Notes: generated by a model not told the origin, from the sequence alone. 64,000 nt of DNA from Roseiarcus sp963764955 (GCA_963764955.1 CAVXVE010000024.1:124001-188000), one strand, 5' to 3'. Shown: positions 31,324 to 40,327, counted from the stretch's first letter. A program made the numbers and translations.

Positions 31324-32589
31324 GTGCCGCTCCTTCTCGGCGCTGTCGCCGACGACTATACCGGCGCCTCGGACCTCGCGAACACGTTTCATCGCAACGG
31401 CCTCTCGACCATACAGACGATTGGCGTCCCCTCCCCCGGCTTCGACGGCGGCGATGTCGAGGCGATCGTCGTCGCCTTAAAGATCCGCTCGGCCGAGGCG
31501 GCGCGCGCGGTCGCTGCGGCGACCGCTGCTTATGACTGGCTCGCCTCCCGCGGCGCGCGCCATGTCATCTATAAAATCTGCTCGACCTTCGACTCGACCG
31601 ACGCCGGCAACATCGGGCCGGTCGGCGAGGCCTTCCGCGCCCGCGCCAAGGCCGGTTGCATTCTCGTGACGCCCGCCTTTCCGGAGACGGGACGCACCGT
31701 TTACCTCGGGCATCTGTTCGTCGGCCTGGTCCCATTGAACGAGAGTCCGCTCAAGGACCATCCCTTAAACCCGATGCGCGATTCCGATCTCGCGCGCGTG
31801 CTCAAGCGCCAGTCCAAAGCTCCGGTCGGTCTCGTCGCGCTGCCGACCGTCGCCGAAGGCGGCGAGGCGATTGCGCGCCGGCTCGCCGAGCTCGAGCGGC
31901 AGGGCTGCGGCGCGGCGATCGTGGACGCGGTGTTCGAGCGTGATCTCGAGGCGATCGGCGAAGCGGCGGCGAGAAGCCCGGTCTCGGTCGGCGCCTCGGG
32001 TTTGGGCCTCGGTCTGGCGCGCGCCTTCGCTCGCGGCCGCAGCGCCGGAAGCGGCGCGGTCCTGGAGCCGGTCGGCGGGCTCGCCGCCATTCTGGCTGGC
32101 TCGTGTTCGCGCGCGACGCTCGATCAGATCGCTGCGGCGGAAGGCGCCATTCCGACGCTGAGGCTTTCGCCCCAAAGGCTGATCGAAGACAAAAGCGAGG
32201 CCAAGCGGGCGCTCGCCTGGGCGAAGGAGCGCCTGACCGCGGGGCCCGTGCTCATCGCCTCCAGCGCAGAGCCGGACGAGGTCGCCGCGCTGCAGGGGAA
32301 ATTTGGCCGCGAGGCCTCAGGCCAGGCGATCGAGGCGGCGCTGGCCGAGATCGCTATGGGCCTCGTCGCAATGGGCGTGCGCCGGCTCGTCGTCGCCGGC
32401 GGCGAGACGTCGGGGGCGGCAGTCGACCGGCTCGGGGTCAACGCTTTCCGGCTCGGGCCGGAGATCGCCCCCGGCGTGCCGCTCATGCGCACGATCGGGT
32501 GCGACGGCGGGGAGATGCAGATGGCGCTAAAGTCCGGCAATTTCGGCGGCGAGGACTTCTTCGCGCGCGCGCTCGCCATGACCCAATGA
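31324..32589 (+). CDS. otnK: Four-carbon acid-sugar kinase OtnK (DUF1537)
   Basis: 421 aa, intact. DUF1537 kinases phosphorylate 3-oxo-tetronate (or tetronate) at C4. Seen: LLLGAVADDYTGASDLANTF at the N-terminus, KICSTFDSTDAGNIGPV, the LAGSCSRATLDQI segment, and the C-terminal nucleotide-binding VVAGGETSGAAVDRLG. The GTG start follows GGAGG at 7 nt, 1 nt after otnI. Its presence is the strongest evidence for a tetronate catabolic cluster. Confidence 0.93.
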   Translation: MPLLLGAVADDYTGASDLANTFHRNGLSTIQTIGVPSPGFDGGDVEAIVVALKIRSAEAARAVAAATAAYDWLASRGARHVIYKICSTFDSTDAGNIGPVGEAFRARAKAGCILVTPAFPETGRTVYLGHLFVGLVPLNESPLKDHPLNPMRDSDLARVLKRQSKAPVGLVALPTVAEGGEAIARRLAELERQGCGAAIVDAVFERDLEAIGEAAARSPVSVGASGLGLGLARAFARGRSAGSGAVLEPVGGLAAILAGSCSRATLDQIAAAEGAIPTLRLSPQRLIEDKSEAKRALAWAKERLTAGPVLIASSAEPDEVAALQGKFGREASGQAIEAALAEIAMGLVAMGVRRLVVAGGETSGAAVDRLGVNAFRLGPEIAPGVPLMRTIGCDGGEMQMALKSGNFGGEDFFARALAMTQ

Positions 32590-32599
32590 GGGCGCCGCC

Positions 32600-33241
32600 A
32601 TGAGCGATGAGAATCACGCGCGGGAGGCGATCTGCGAGGCGGGCTTATCGCTCTTCTCGCGCGCTCTCACCTTCGGCTCGACCGGCAATATCAGCGTCCG
32701 GCTTCCCGACGGCGGCTGGCTGATGACGCCGACCAACGCCTCGCTCGGCAGGCTCGACCCGGTGAATTTGTCGAAGTTCGACGCTGGGGGCCAGCTCGTT
32801 TCAGGCGGAAAACCGACCAAGGAGGCGTTCCTCCACTTCTGCATGTATGGCCGGCGCGCCGACGCCCGCGCGGTCGTGCATCTGCATTCGACCCATTCGG
32901 TGGCCGTCAGCCTGCTTGCCGACGTCGATCCGAAGGACGCGCTGCCGCCGCTTACCGCCTATTTCGTGATGCGCGTCGGGCGCCTGCCGCTTGCGCCCTA
33001 TTTTCCGCCTGGCGACGAGACGCTGGCGAGAGCGGTCGAGGCGCTGGCCGGCGAACACCATGCCGTGCTGCTCGCCAATCATGGGCCGGTCGTCGCCGGG
33101 ACGTCGCTCGAGAACGCGCAATATGCGACCGAGGAGCTCGAGGAGACGGCCAAGCTCTTCCTGATGCTGCGCGGCGAGAAGATCAGGCCGCTCACGCAAG
33201 CCCAGGTCGAGGACCTGCGGGCGCGATACAATCTGCGGTAA
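32600..33241 (+). CDS. otnC: Class II aldolase-type 3-oxo-tetronate-4-phosphate decarboxylase OtnC
   Basis: 213 aa of the AraD/FucA fold: SRALTFGSTGNISVRL, LIMTPTNASL-like LMTPTNASLGRL, the metal-binding VVHLHSTHSVAVS with two His, and LANHGPVVAGTSLENA with the third. With OtnK it should convert 3-oxo-tetronate 4-phosphate to dihydroxyacetone phosphate and CO2. Ten bp after otnK. Last gene of the operon. Confidence 0.92.
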   Translation: MSDENHAREAICEAGLSLFSRALTFGSTGNISVRLPDGGWLMTPTNASLGRLDPVNLSKFDAGGQLVSGGKPTKEAFLHFCMYGRRADARAVVHLHSTHSVAVSLLADVDPKDALPPLTAYFVMRVGRLPLAPYFPPGDETLARAVEALAGEHHAVLLANHGPVVAGTSLENAQYATEELEETAKLFLMLRGEKIRPLTQAQVEDLRARYNLR

Positions 33242-33501
33242 GGCGAGCCGCCGAGCTTGCCCCTACTAGAATCGATGATAGAATTAACGCTTCTGGTGTC
33301 TGTCATGTGGTGGTCATCAATGGCGCAATTCGGAAGGGATTTTGCGCCCCCGTTGTTGTCGCCCTCCTACGGGCTCCCGTCGAACGCCCATCAGGGCGAC
33401 TCGCTGACGGCGGAGCCGGCGATTTCGATCGCCCGCTTCGATCCATCGAGAGTTGCAACAGTCGCAGATCAAGCGCGGCTTGATAACTCGTCGATGAGGG
33501 C

Positions 33502-33990
33502 TTGATCGTGTCTGGACAGAGACTGTCTCAAAGAGAGGAGACATGTGCTCGCCTCGTGTTTCAGGGGGCGACGCTCAAATCCTTGCGCCAGGGAAAAAAG
33601 CTGAGTTTGCGCGCTTTGGCGGAGAGGCTTGGCGTGACTTACCAGGCGGTCCACAATTGGGAAAAGGGGATGAACGATCCGTCGGCGGATCTTTTGCCGA
33701 TCATAGCTCAAGAACTGGGATGCGAGATCGGGGGTCTCTATCTCGAGCCCGTTCCGCCGCCCCCTACGACGACACGCACTCCTGCCCCGGCGGACCAAGG
33801 TTTTCTGCGAGAGCTGTTTGCTGCCCTGCTGCTCGAAGGGGTTCCGCGTCAATCGGCTGAAGAAGCGCGGGACTTAGCAGCAAGACTCGTAACAGAAGCT
33901 CGCACGCCTCCAGATCGCGGCGCAGGCGCGACCGCAGCCGCGGAGGCCCTGATCCGGGTGCGAACGCTACTTCGTCAGCATAAGCGGTAA
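33502..33990 (+). CDS. XRE-family HTH regulator
   Basis: 162 aa. An N-terminal Cro/C1 HTH (LKSLRQGKKLSLRALAERLG, VTYQAVHNWEKGMNDPSADL) is followed by a Pro-rich linker and a helical C-terminal region (FLRELFAALLLEGVPRQSAE). The start is uncertain: TTG at 33502 (GAGGG just upstream) or GTG at 33508. It sits in the low-density stretch after the otn operon, with no clear target gene; it may be a relic of an accessory element. Confidence 0.78.
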   Translation: MIVSGQRLSQREETCARLVFQGATLKSLRQGKKLSLRALAERLGVTYQAVHNWEKGMNDPSADLLPIIAQELGCEIGGLYLEPVPPPPTTTRTPAPADQGFLRELFAALLLEGVPRQSAEEARDLAARLVTEARTPPDRGAGATAAAEALIRVRTLLRQHKR

Positions 33991-34397
33991 CGGCTTCAAG
34001 CAATTGTTGGCGGGTGCTGTCCTTCATGCGTCCCCCAATGTCCGACACTAACACGGGTAGACCACAACCGGGAAGGGGTAACGATTTTTGCCGAGGCTGG
34101 CGACGGTATCAAATTTTTGTGAACTTGACATTGCGTCCACTTTTGCTTGACGTCGCTACCAAGCTTTTTCTTTGCTCCTCGCATCCGCTCTTTGTCTGCC
34201 GGTGCGAAAGGCGTCGGCGGTTGATCGACTCCGATGCGTCAGCCCCTCCCGTCCGTTGATCGGCGGCCGTTCGCGTTGGATCTGCGCAACGCTTATCCGA
34301 TTGCCATGCTCGCCTCTCAATGCCTCGTTTCCCCATCGCGCCCGAGCGCGCATCCATCGGGAGCTTTAAAGCGGCGGCGTCTTCGTAAAAGCTTAAC

Positions 34398-34426
34398 TTG
34401 ACATTTGTCTATTCCTTATTGATATT
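34398..34426 (+). promoter_or_regulatory. Orphan sigma-70-type promoter
   Basis: TTGACA (34398-34403), exactly 17 nt, then GATATT (34421-34426). The expected start is near 34433. No convincing gene follows; the transcript would begin with the hairpin at 34464-34488. Confidence 0.5.
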
Positions 34427-34463
34427 CATGGACGACAGGACTGGGCATTTCGTAGGCGGCTCT

Positions 34464-34488
34464 GGTTAAACCCGCGACGGGTTCAACC
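34464..34488 (+). other. Strong leader hairpin downstream of the orphan promoter
   Basis: GGTT-A-AACCCG, loop CGA, CGGGTT-C-AACC: ten base pairs with one A/C mismatch, about 30-55 nt into the predicted transcript. No U tract follows, so it is not a standard terminator. Could be a small RNA stem or a regulatory leader. Confidence 0.45.
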
Positions 34489-35283
34489 TGATGGTTGCAA
34501 CTGCGAAATCGCCAAATGGAACGACAGCGCGCCATTTGCAGAGACGCGAACATGGAAGCAGCCTTTCTGACTACGGAATTTCTAACGGAATGGGGCGATC
34601 ATTTGTGCGGGGTGTCGTCGGGCCCCTGGCGCTCCAGCGGATCGATTGTCGCCCACGAGGACCCAGAGATTGCCGCAACGAGGACCCTCCCCGATGCTCA
34701 GCACTTCGCCCGGTGCGATCCGCGGACTATCGGGGCGCTCATCGCAGAGGTGTTGAAATCGAGAGAACGCAGTGTTTCGCACTGGCCTACCCTCGGCGCT
34801 GGCAAGCGCGTTGCGTAATAAGAAGCTGAACTCGGCCACTCTTGGCGACGGATTGAGCAGATAGTCAAACTTAGGTTTCTATATTCCGCAAGCTAGTCTT
34901 TGTATCTACTCGGCAAGCTAGCCTTCTGTCTGACAGCGCTGCGAGTGGCGACGATGCGGCTACATAATCTCAGCATTCAGGACGCGTCAGCCCTTACCTC
35001 CCGCCGACCGACCGACGGGCAGACCACGGCGGGATTGAAGCTCCCTATTGACGCGACTTGGTTGGCAAGCTGTCTGGCGTCCGCCAACGAAAAGCTCAGT
35101 GATCGCAGAATTGCGCTCGGAGGTCGGGATTCTGACTCTTGGGGCGGCGCTCAGGTTCGCATGGCGGGTTCATGATCGGTTTCGCATCGTAGATAGCGAA
35201 GCGTTCTTTGTGGCGCGCGCCTTCGCCACGAAAGGCGAACTGGGGGACGCTTATAGTCCGATCTTTAACGTTCGGACGCGTGC

Positions 35284-36824
35284 ATGATGTCTGCCGCGGC
35301 TGAGAGAACGAAAAGTGCGTTAGGCGCGACACCGCGTAATTTGCAAGCGCTCGACACATGGCTTTGTTCACTCGAAGCGTTTGTCGAGAAGTACTATTGG
35401 ACTTTCGGCTCGGGTCTGGTCGGCGCGATATTCATTTATCTCTTGTACAAGGACCTGCGGCTGCATCTTTGGGCCGATGAAATCGCCACTCTTTATATTG
35501 CCAAGCTGGCTTCGGTTTCCGCGATCATAGAAGCCACGCTAGACGGCGTCAACTCGGCGCCGCCTTTATATAGTGTGATCTGTCATCTGCTGTTGCCGAT
35601 CGCTCCCGAATCTCTCGCCGTCCGGCTTCCCTCAACAATCGGCTTATGCGCAATGGCCGCCGGGCTTTTAGGTTTTCTCCGGCATCGGCTTCCCGCGCTT
35701 TACGCGTTCGTCGCGGTCCTCCTCGCGTATCAACTCGCGTTCGACTATGGGGCGGAGGGCCGAGGCTACGGCCTTATCCTCGGGATCGCCGGGCTCTCCC
35801 TGGTGTGCTGGCGAAACGCCGCGGACGGCCGCAATCGCGTTTTGTGGCTATCCCTGCTGGCGTTGTGCTCGGGGCGATGTCGGCGCTGCACTATTTCGCG
35901 ATTCTTTTCCCGGGCTGCCTGTTGCTCGGCGAGCTGCTTCGTTGGCGAACGAGCGGAAGGTTCGATTTCGCGGTTTGGCTTGCCGTGCTGGCGCCGATCG
36001 GACTTGTGCTGGCGCTCTACTACCCGTTCATCGTCGTCGCGCAGCGGTTTAGTGCGCATTTCTGGTCGACCGCGCACATAGGCCAAATCAGACACTTATT
36101 CGGTACATCGGCTATTGCCCTTCTCGTCGTTTTCCTGGCTGCCGCATTCCTGCCTGCCGCGAGATCGAGCTCCGCCCCTCTAGCCATGTCCGCGCACGAG
36201 CTCGCCGCGATTATCGCGATAGCGATTGCTCCGATGGTGCTGATCGTGCTGTTCAAAGTCTTGGCGGAACCGTTTGTGCTCCGATATGTGTACTGGTCGG
36301 TGGTCGGGATTTCGATTCTGACGGCTATCCTGCTCAACTTCTTCGGCCGGGGCTCGCCTTTGCTCGCTATTGTGGTGCTAATTGGGCTCGCCGGCAGTGT
36401 GGGAGCCAGGGAAGCGAGATCCATGGCCCGGATCGCCGAGCTGCGCTCCGCTCAAGCCGACAACGTCACGCTGTCGAAACTACCGCCGGGCGACGAACCC
36501 ATTTTCGTCACCGGCCCGGTAGAGTTCGAGGAGCTTTCGTACTATGCGCCGCCGGAGTTGCGCTCCCGTCTGATGTATCCGGCCTGTCCAAAGCTCGACC
36601 TTAAATATCTCGGAAACGATGCTGCGGCGTTTAGTGTTGAAGGTCTGGCCCAGATAAGTCCGCTCAAAGTCAAGCCGTGCGAAGCCGTCCTTTCGAACCG
36701 CAATGCTTTCAAGCTGGTTATAAATGGCGTCCGTTACCTTGTTCCGGTGCTGTCGTCGCAAGGGCGAAGTGTTGTGCCGGAGGATGGTAGCAAGATCATC
36801 TTCGACGTGGCCGCCGCGCACTGA
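35284..36824 (+). CDS. Polytopic membrane protein, GT39/ArnT-like glycosyltransferase (one frameshift)
   Basis: About 513 aa over two frames. The first (from 35284) reads WADEIATLYIAKLASVSAII with the Asp-Glu loop after helix 1 that polyprenol-phosphate glycosyltransferases use, SAPPLYSVICHLLLP and DYGAEGRGYGLILG. Near 35885 the sequence lacks one base (or has two extra) before VLGAMSALHYFAILFPG, and continues to 36824. Eight or more helices, then a C-terminal periplasmic tail. Probably transfers a sugar from a lipid carrier; the acceptor is unknown. Unlike most breaks in the window this is a deletion-type shift, so real inactivation is possible. Confidence 0.65.
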
Positions 36825-37010
36825 TCTCCGACGCGCTCAAATTTTCGTCGTACGAAGCTGGCTTAGGGCAGCGTCGCGCTCCGGACGCTGGTAAGAATCC
36901 CGGACGCTGATAAGAATTAAGACGCCCCGGGTCCCGGCGGCTCGGACCCGACGCCGGGTCGGCGCGCGCCCGGCGCCTGCCGCAGGCGCTATTCCCGAGA
37001 GCGGTTTTTC

Positions 37011-37039
37011 TTGACAAAATCAGAAATCGACGCTATACA
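37011..37039 (+). promoter_or_regulatory. Near-consensus sigma-70 promoter of small RNA copy A
   Basis: TTGACA (37011-37016), a 17-nt spacer, TATACA (37034-37039). Predicted start about 37047. The spacing and both hexamers are shared with copy B at 40356-40328, and homology between the copies begins only a few bases upstream, at TTTTC-TTGACA. Confidence 0.8.
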
Positions 37040-37046
37040 TATTCCC

Positions 37047-37245
37047 ACTGGCGGAATCCTGTCCGGCGCCTCCCGGCCCGGACGCGATGATTCCGTGGCT
37101 GTTTGATACCTGGCTCAATCACAACCCTCGCGCGAGTGGGAGGCCGAGGAAATTTTTTCTAACTTTTTCGGCCGTAAACCATTGAAAAGTCCCGATTCCG
37201 AAAAGTAAAAGAAAGCAAAGGAAACCCGTTTCGCTTTCTTTTATG
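37047..37245 (+). ncRNA. Candidate structured small RNA, copy A
   Basis: About 199 nt between a strong promoter and a strong terminator, with no conserved reading frame. Seen: hairpin 1 at 37061-37083 (GTCCGG/CCGGAC enclosing GCC-TCCC-GGC, so the loop shows CCUCC); a long A/U stem pairing 37162-37171 with 37198-37206 around a conserved loop; and the terminator. A homologous unit lies at 40320-40111 on the other strand; differences include G-C to A-U and C-G to U-A pair changes that keep the stems. It occupies the 36825-37310 gap, where no gene is seen. Unknown family to me. The CCUCC loop suggests pairing to Shine-Dalgarno sites (inference). Confidence 0.75.
37207..37245 (+). terminator. Intrinsic terminator of small RNA copy A
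   Basis: AAAAGAAAGC (37207-37216) pairs perfectly with GCTTTCTTTT (37233-37242), with an inner AAAC/GTTT stem; the U-rich 3' arm acts as the tail. It also faces the hisN gene end from the opposite side. Confidence 0.8.
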
Positions 37246-37310
37246 CGAGTTTGCTTGCATTGGCTTTCGGAGGATTCGCGTCCTGGTTGAACCGCCGCTC
37301 AGCGACCGCC

Positions 37311-38131
37311 CTAGCCCTGGACGAGAATGCGTCGCGCCTGCTCATGGACGGCCGGGTCGCCGGCGGCGATGATTCGGCCGCCCTTGGCGGCCTCTTCGCC
37401 GTCCCAGGTCGTCACCACGCCGCCCGCCCCCTCGATGATCGGGATGAGGGCGACGATGTCGTGCGGCTTGATCGACGGTCTCGACGACGAGGTCGACGAA
37501 GCCCGCCGCGAGCGCGCAATAAGCGTAGCAGTCGCCGCCGTACCGGGTCAGCCGGACCTCGTTTTCGACCCGGCGGTAGGCTGCGCGATTCGGCGTCCTG
37601 GATCAGCATCGGGCTCGTCGTGAGGAGCGTCGCCTCGGCGAGAGAGGCGCAGGCGCGGGTGCGCAGGGTCCGCGTCGTCCATTCGGAGGGCGGCGAATCG
37701 CCGTGCGAGAGCGCCAAAGTGCGCAACTTGGCGCGCCTGCCGTCGCCATAGAACCGCTCGCGGGTGAACGGCTGCGCCATCATGCCATAGACCGGCTGGC
37801 CGTGATGCATGAGGCCGATCAGCGTGCCCCAGGTCGGCAGGCCGGAAACGAAGCTCTTGGTCCCGTCGATCGGATCGAGGACCCAGACATATTCGGCCTC
37901 GGGACGGTCGCGCCCGTATTCCTCTCCGATCACGCCGTGGTCGGGAAAAGTCTGCGCGATCAGCCGCCTCATGGCCGTCTCCGCGCCGCGGTCGGCCTCG
38001 GTCACCGGGTCGAACGAGCCGCCGCCCGACTTGTCCTCGGCGCGAATCGCGCTGCGAAAAAACGGGAGAATCACCTCGCCCGAAACCTGGGCGAGCCGCT
38101 CAACGAAGGCCGCAAAGTCAACTGCGGTCAT
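37311..38131 (-). CDS. hisN: Histidinol-phosphatase, inositol monophosphatase family (two frameshifts)
   Basis: About 273 aa after removing one base near 37592 (QDAESR then AYRRVENEVRLTRYGG) and one near 37471 (VVETV then IKPHDIVALIPIIEGAGG). Metal-site motifs: GVIGEEYG, DPIDGTKSFVSGLP-TWGTL, and GGDCYAYCALAAGFVDLV with the C-terminal Asp region. The PTWGTLIGL and YGGDCYAY blocks match HisN, which dephosphorylates histidinol phosphate, better than general inositol phosphatases. The stop is at 37311. A suhB-like sRNA diverges upstream. Confidence 0.83.
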
Positions 38132-38381
38132 TCAAAGCCCTCACAAACGCGTGAAAAGTCATGCTCTTTTCGCATAGCTACCATCCATCATCCTAATGAC
38201 TATTGTTCCATAGATCTGAGCTATATCGTTTTAAGCGTTTGTCGTATTTAATCAATTTGATTCCAAAGCGGCCCAATCGGGTCAGAACCGAAATGCCACA
38301 GTGACCCGAATTCAGTGGGCGACCGCCCGTTGGTTGAAGAAAAGTCTTGCAACGGCGGCGGCCAACGACGATATTGTTGCG

Positions 38382-38468
38382 GTGCGGCATGATCTGCCGC
38401 ACATGCCCTCCTTGGGCGTTTCCTCCCTAGACTCAAGGCCGCCGTGGCAACATGGCGGCCTCCTTTTT
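38382..38468 (+). ncRNA. suhB/MmgR (alpha-r8)-like small RNA candidate
   Basis: Order on the plus strand: a perfect 8-bp hairpin GTGCGGCA-TGATC-TGCCGCAC (38382-38402), a hairpin GCCC-TCCTT-GGGC (38405-38417), a single-stranded GTTTCCTCCC linker, then a terminator of AGGCCGCC/GGCGGCCT (38436-38461) followed by CCTTTTTT. A short stem with an anti-SD loop, a CUCC-rich linker and an intrinsic terminator is the layout of the rhizobial suhB-motif/MmgR sRNAs, and the gene diverges from an inositol-monophosphatase-family gene as in the motif's name-giving locus. The 5' end is uncertain, as no clear promoter was found; the first hairpin could be an operator. Occupies the 38132-38570 gap. Confidence 0.6.
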
Positions 38469-38570
38469 TGCCGGGTTCCCCGCCTTTGCGATTTGTGCGG
38501 CGCACTCTGCTCCCGCTGCGGCGCCACATCAGAGCGGGTCGGCCCCTTTTTTAAGCCCCGTCTTCCGCCC

Positions 38571-39461
38571 TCACTCGGCCGCCAGACGGCCGGCCTCTGG
38601 ATCGCCGCCGAGTTCGAGCGCCAGCGCCTTCGCCGCCGCGAACAGATCGTCCCGCAGCGAGAGCCATCGTTCGGTCCGAACAATCCTGCGTTCGTCGAGA
38701 TAGAGCGCCCGCGCGACCTCGATTTGAACCGCATGCACGCCGTCGGCGGGCGCGCCGAAGTGTTCGGTGATGAATCCGCCGGCGAACGGCTTGTTGCGGC
38801 GGACCCGATAGCCCGCGCGTTTGAGGCTCGATTCGAGAATGTCGACCACGGCGGGCGCGGCGCTGGCGCCATAACGGTCGCCGAGCACGATATCGAGGCC
38901 GCTGACGTCGGCGGCGTTCGAGGGCATGGAGTGGCAGTCAAGCAGCGCCGCGACCCCGAACCATCCGCGGGCGCGCTCGATCAGGGCTTTCAGTTGCGCA
39001 TGATAGGGCCGGTACAGCCTCTCGATCCGGTTAAGGCCGTCAGCCACCGGGATCGGCCTTTTGTAAATCGGCTGGGCGTCGCCAACCACTCTGGGAATCG
39101 TGCCGAGCCCAACCGCCACCCTCAGCGAGCGGGTATTGGCGAATTCGGGCAGGCGCCCGTCGAAAATCTGCGGGTCGAGTTCGTAGGGTTCCCGGTTCAC
39201 GTCCAGGTAAGCGCGCGGAAAGAGCGCGCGCAACAGGGGCGCGCCGAGCGCCACGCAGGGCAGAAACAGCTCGTCGACGAAAGCGTCTTCCGAGCGGCGC
39301 AGAGTCAGCGGATCGAGCCGGGAGGCGGCGAGAAAGCGCGGCGGATAGGTCGAGCCGGAATGAGGGGAACTGAAAACGAGAGGCGAAGCGAGCCTGGTCG
39401 GCTCGATCGTCTCGAACGGACGATCGAAGTCCTGGACCGCCGTCCGCTCGACCTGTTCCAT
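38571..39461 (-). CDS. N-formylglutamate amidohydrolase family protein
   Basis: About 296 aa. SPLVFSSPHSGSTYPPRFL, RSEDAFVDELF, FPRAYLDVNREPYELDP, LLDCHSMPS and GGFITEHFG are the family's blocks, with metal-binding His and Glu. Members hydrolyse N-formylglutamate to formate and glutamate in histidine breakdown, but no hut genes are nearby, so the substrate may differ. The ATG at 39461 is set by GGAGGG just upstream. It diverges from cpdR, an arrangement common in Rhizobiales. Confidence 0.88.
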   Translation of the reverse strand: MEQVERTAVQDFDRPFETIEPTRLASPLVFSSPHSGSTYPPRFLAASRLDPLTLRRSEDAFVDELFLPCVALGAPLLRALFPRAYLDVNREPYELDPQIFDGRLPEFANTRSLRVAVGLGTIPRVVGDAQPIYKRPIPVADGLNRIERLYRPYHAQLKALIERARGWFGVAALLDCHSMPSNAADVSGLDIVLGDRYGASAAPAVVDILESSLKRAGYRVRRNKPFAGGFITEHFGAPADGVHAVQIEVARALYLDERRIVRTERWLSLRDDLFAAAKALALELGGDPEAGRLAAE

Positions 39462-39604
39462 CAACCCTCCGACAAGCGCTTGCTCCGAGAGCGCCGTTCG
39501 GCTTTATCATAGCGCCTAAGCCCGGCGCGATGCGAGCCTTGCGGTCCGGTTCAATAAATTTTTACTGGGGCGCCGCACAGTCGCAAACTTGCCAGGGGAG
39601 AGTG

Positions 39605-39988
39605 ATGCAGACGCCGGTCGAGATTTCCGCCAAGATCCTGCTTGCGGAGGACGATAACGATATGCGCCGCTTCCTCGTCAAGGCGCTCCAGAACGCCGGC
39701 TATGCCGTGACCTCGTTCGACAATGGGCTGTCCGCTTACAACCGATTGCGCGAGGAGCCGTTCGAGCTGTTGTTGACCGATATCGTCATGCCGGAGATGG
39801 ACGGCATCGAGCTTGCCCGCCGGGCGACGGAGCTCGACCCGGAAATCAAGGTCATGTTCATCACCGGCTTCGCCGCGGTGGCGCTCAATCCCGGCAATGC
39901 GGCGCCGAAGGACGCCCGCATCCTTTCCAAGCCGTTTCATCTGCGTGACCTGGTGAACGAGGTCGAGCGGCTGCTCCACGCCGCTTAA
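39605..39988 (+). CDS. cpdR: Response regulator CpdR (single receiver domain)
   Basis: 127 aa, receiver only: acidic pair in LLAEDDNDMRRFLVKALQ, phospho-acceptor D59 in LLLTDIVMPEMDG, the Thr in VMFITGFAA, and Lys in ILSKPFHLRDLV. CpdR, phosphorylated by CckA-ChpT, controls ClpXP localisation and degradation of cell-cycle proteins such as CtrA. The ATG follows GGGGAGAG. The minus-strand RNA copy B ends about 120 bp beyond its stop, convergent with it. Confidence 0.9.
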   Translation: MQTPVEISAKILLAEDDNDMRRFLVKALQNAGYAVTSFDNGLSAYNRLREEPFELLLTDIVMPEMDGIELARRATELDPEIKVMFITGFAAVALNPGNAAPKDARILSKPFHLRDLVNEVERLLHAA

Positions 39989-40110
39989 CGCGGCGGCGGG
40001 CTAGCGGCCATCTTGACCGGCTAAGGCGTTCCGCCCGACGGCGGCGGGCGCCTGGCCATCTCGACTACAACCATCGCGCGAGTTCCTCGCAAGCTAAACG
40101 AAAACAAACG

Positions 40111-40320
40111 CAAATAAAAGAAAGCCAAATGGCTTCCTTTTGCTTTCTTTTCCTTTCTTTTATTTTTCGGAATCGAGACCTTTCAAAGGGTTACGGCCGA
40201 AAAAAATAAAAAAATTTCCTTGGCTCCCAACTCGCCGCCGGGTTGTGGTTGAGCCAGCTTGTCAAACAGCCACGGCCTCTCGTCTCCGAGCCAGGAGGCG
40301 TCGGAATAGATTCTGCCAAT
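40111..40320 (-). ncRNA. Candidate structured small RNA, copy B
   Basis: About 210 nt on the minus strand, homologous to copy A from promoter to terminator (long blocks shared, such as CGTGGCTGTTTGA and AGGAAATTTTTT). Hairpin 1 becomes TTCCGA/TCGGAG around GCC-TCCT-GGC: one pair changes G-C to A-U and another G-C to U-G, keeping the stem. The A/U-rich stem around 40200/40165 changes C-G to U-A. The two copies differ by single-base indels that break any common frame internally. Terminator AAAAGGAAGCC / GGCTTTCTTTT at 40141-40116. Confidence 0.75.
40116..40141 (-). terminator. Intrinsic terminator of small RNA copy B
   Basis: On the minus strand AAAAGGAAGCC (40141-40131), loop ATTT, GGCTTTCTTTT (40126-40116): 11 pairs including one G-U, followed by ATTTG. 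Confidence 0.8.
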
Positions 40321-40327
40321 GGGAATA

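Larger units (their letters stand above)
33991..35283. other. Gene-poor accessory stretch without a supported gene
   Basis: About 1.3 kb, visibly richer in A+T than the surroundings. Several short frames exist (for example about 107 codons at 34495-34818 plus and 85 codons at 34582-34839 minus), but none has a convincing start site or a recognisable motif. It contains an orphan promoter and hairpin (34398-34488) and an imperfect direct repeat of GCAAGCTAG near 34888-34926. It may be the remains of an acquired segment. Confidence 0.5.

Noticed and set aside
34464..34490. GGGTTCAACC resembling a tRNA T-arm
   Set aside because: No acceptor, D or anticodon stem can be built around it; it is one arm of a simple hairpin.
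34495..34818. 107-codon frame (SIVAHEDPEIAATRTLPDAQ) after the orphan promoter
   Set aside because: Start codons lack ribosome sites, an antisense frame of equal quality exists, and no family is recognised. Left as unsupported.
37087..37185. A 32-codon frame (ATG...MIPWLFDTWL to FSAVNH) inside small RNA A, with a similar-looking end in copy B
   Set aside because: No Shine-Dalgarno site. Offsetting one-base indels put the middle of the two copies in different frames, while the stems are conserved, so RNA conservation explains the similarity better.
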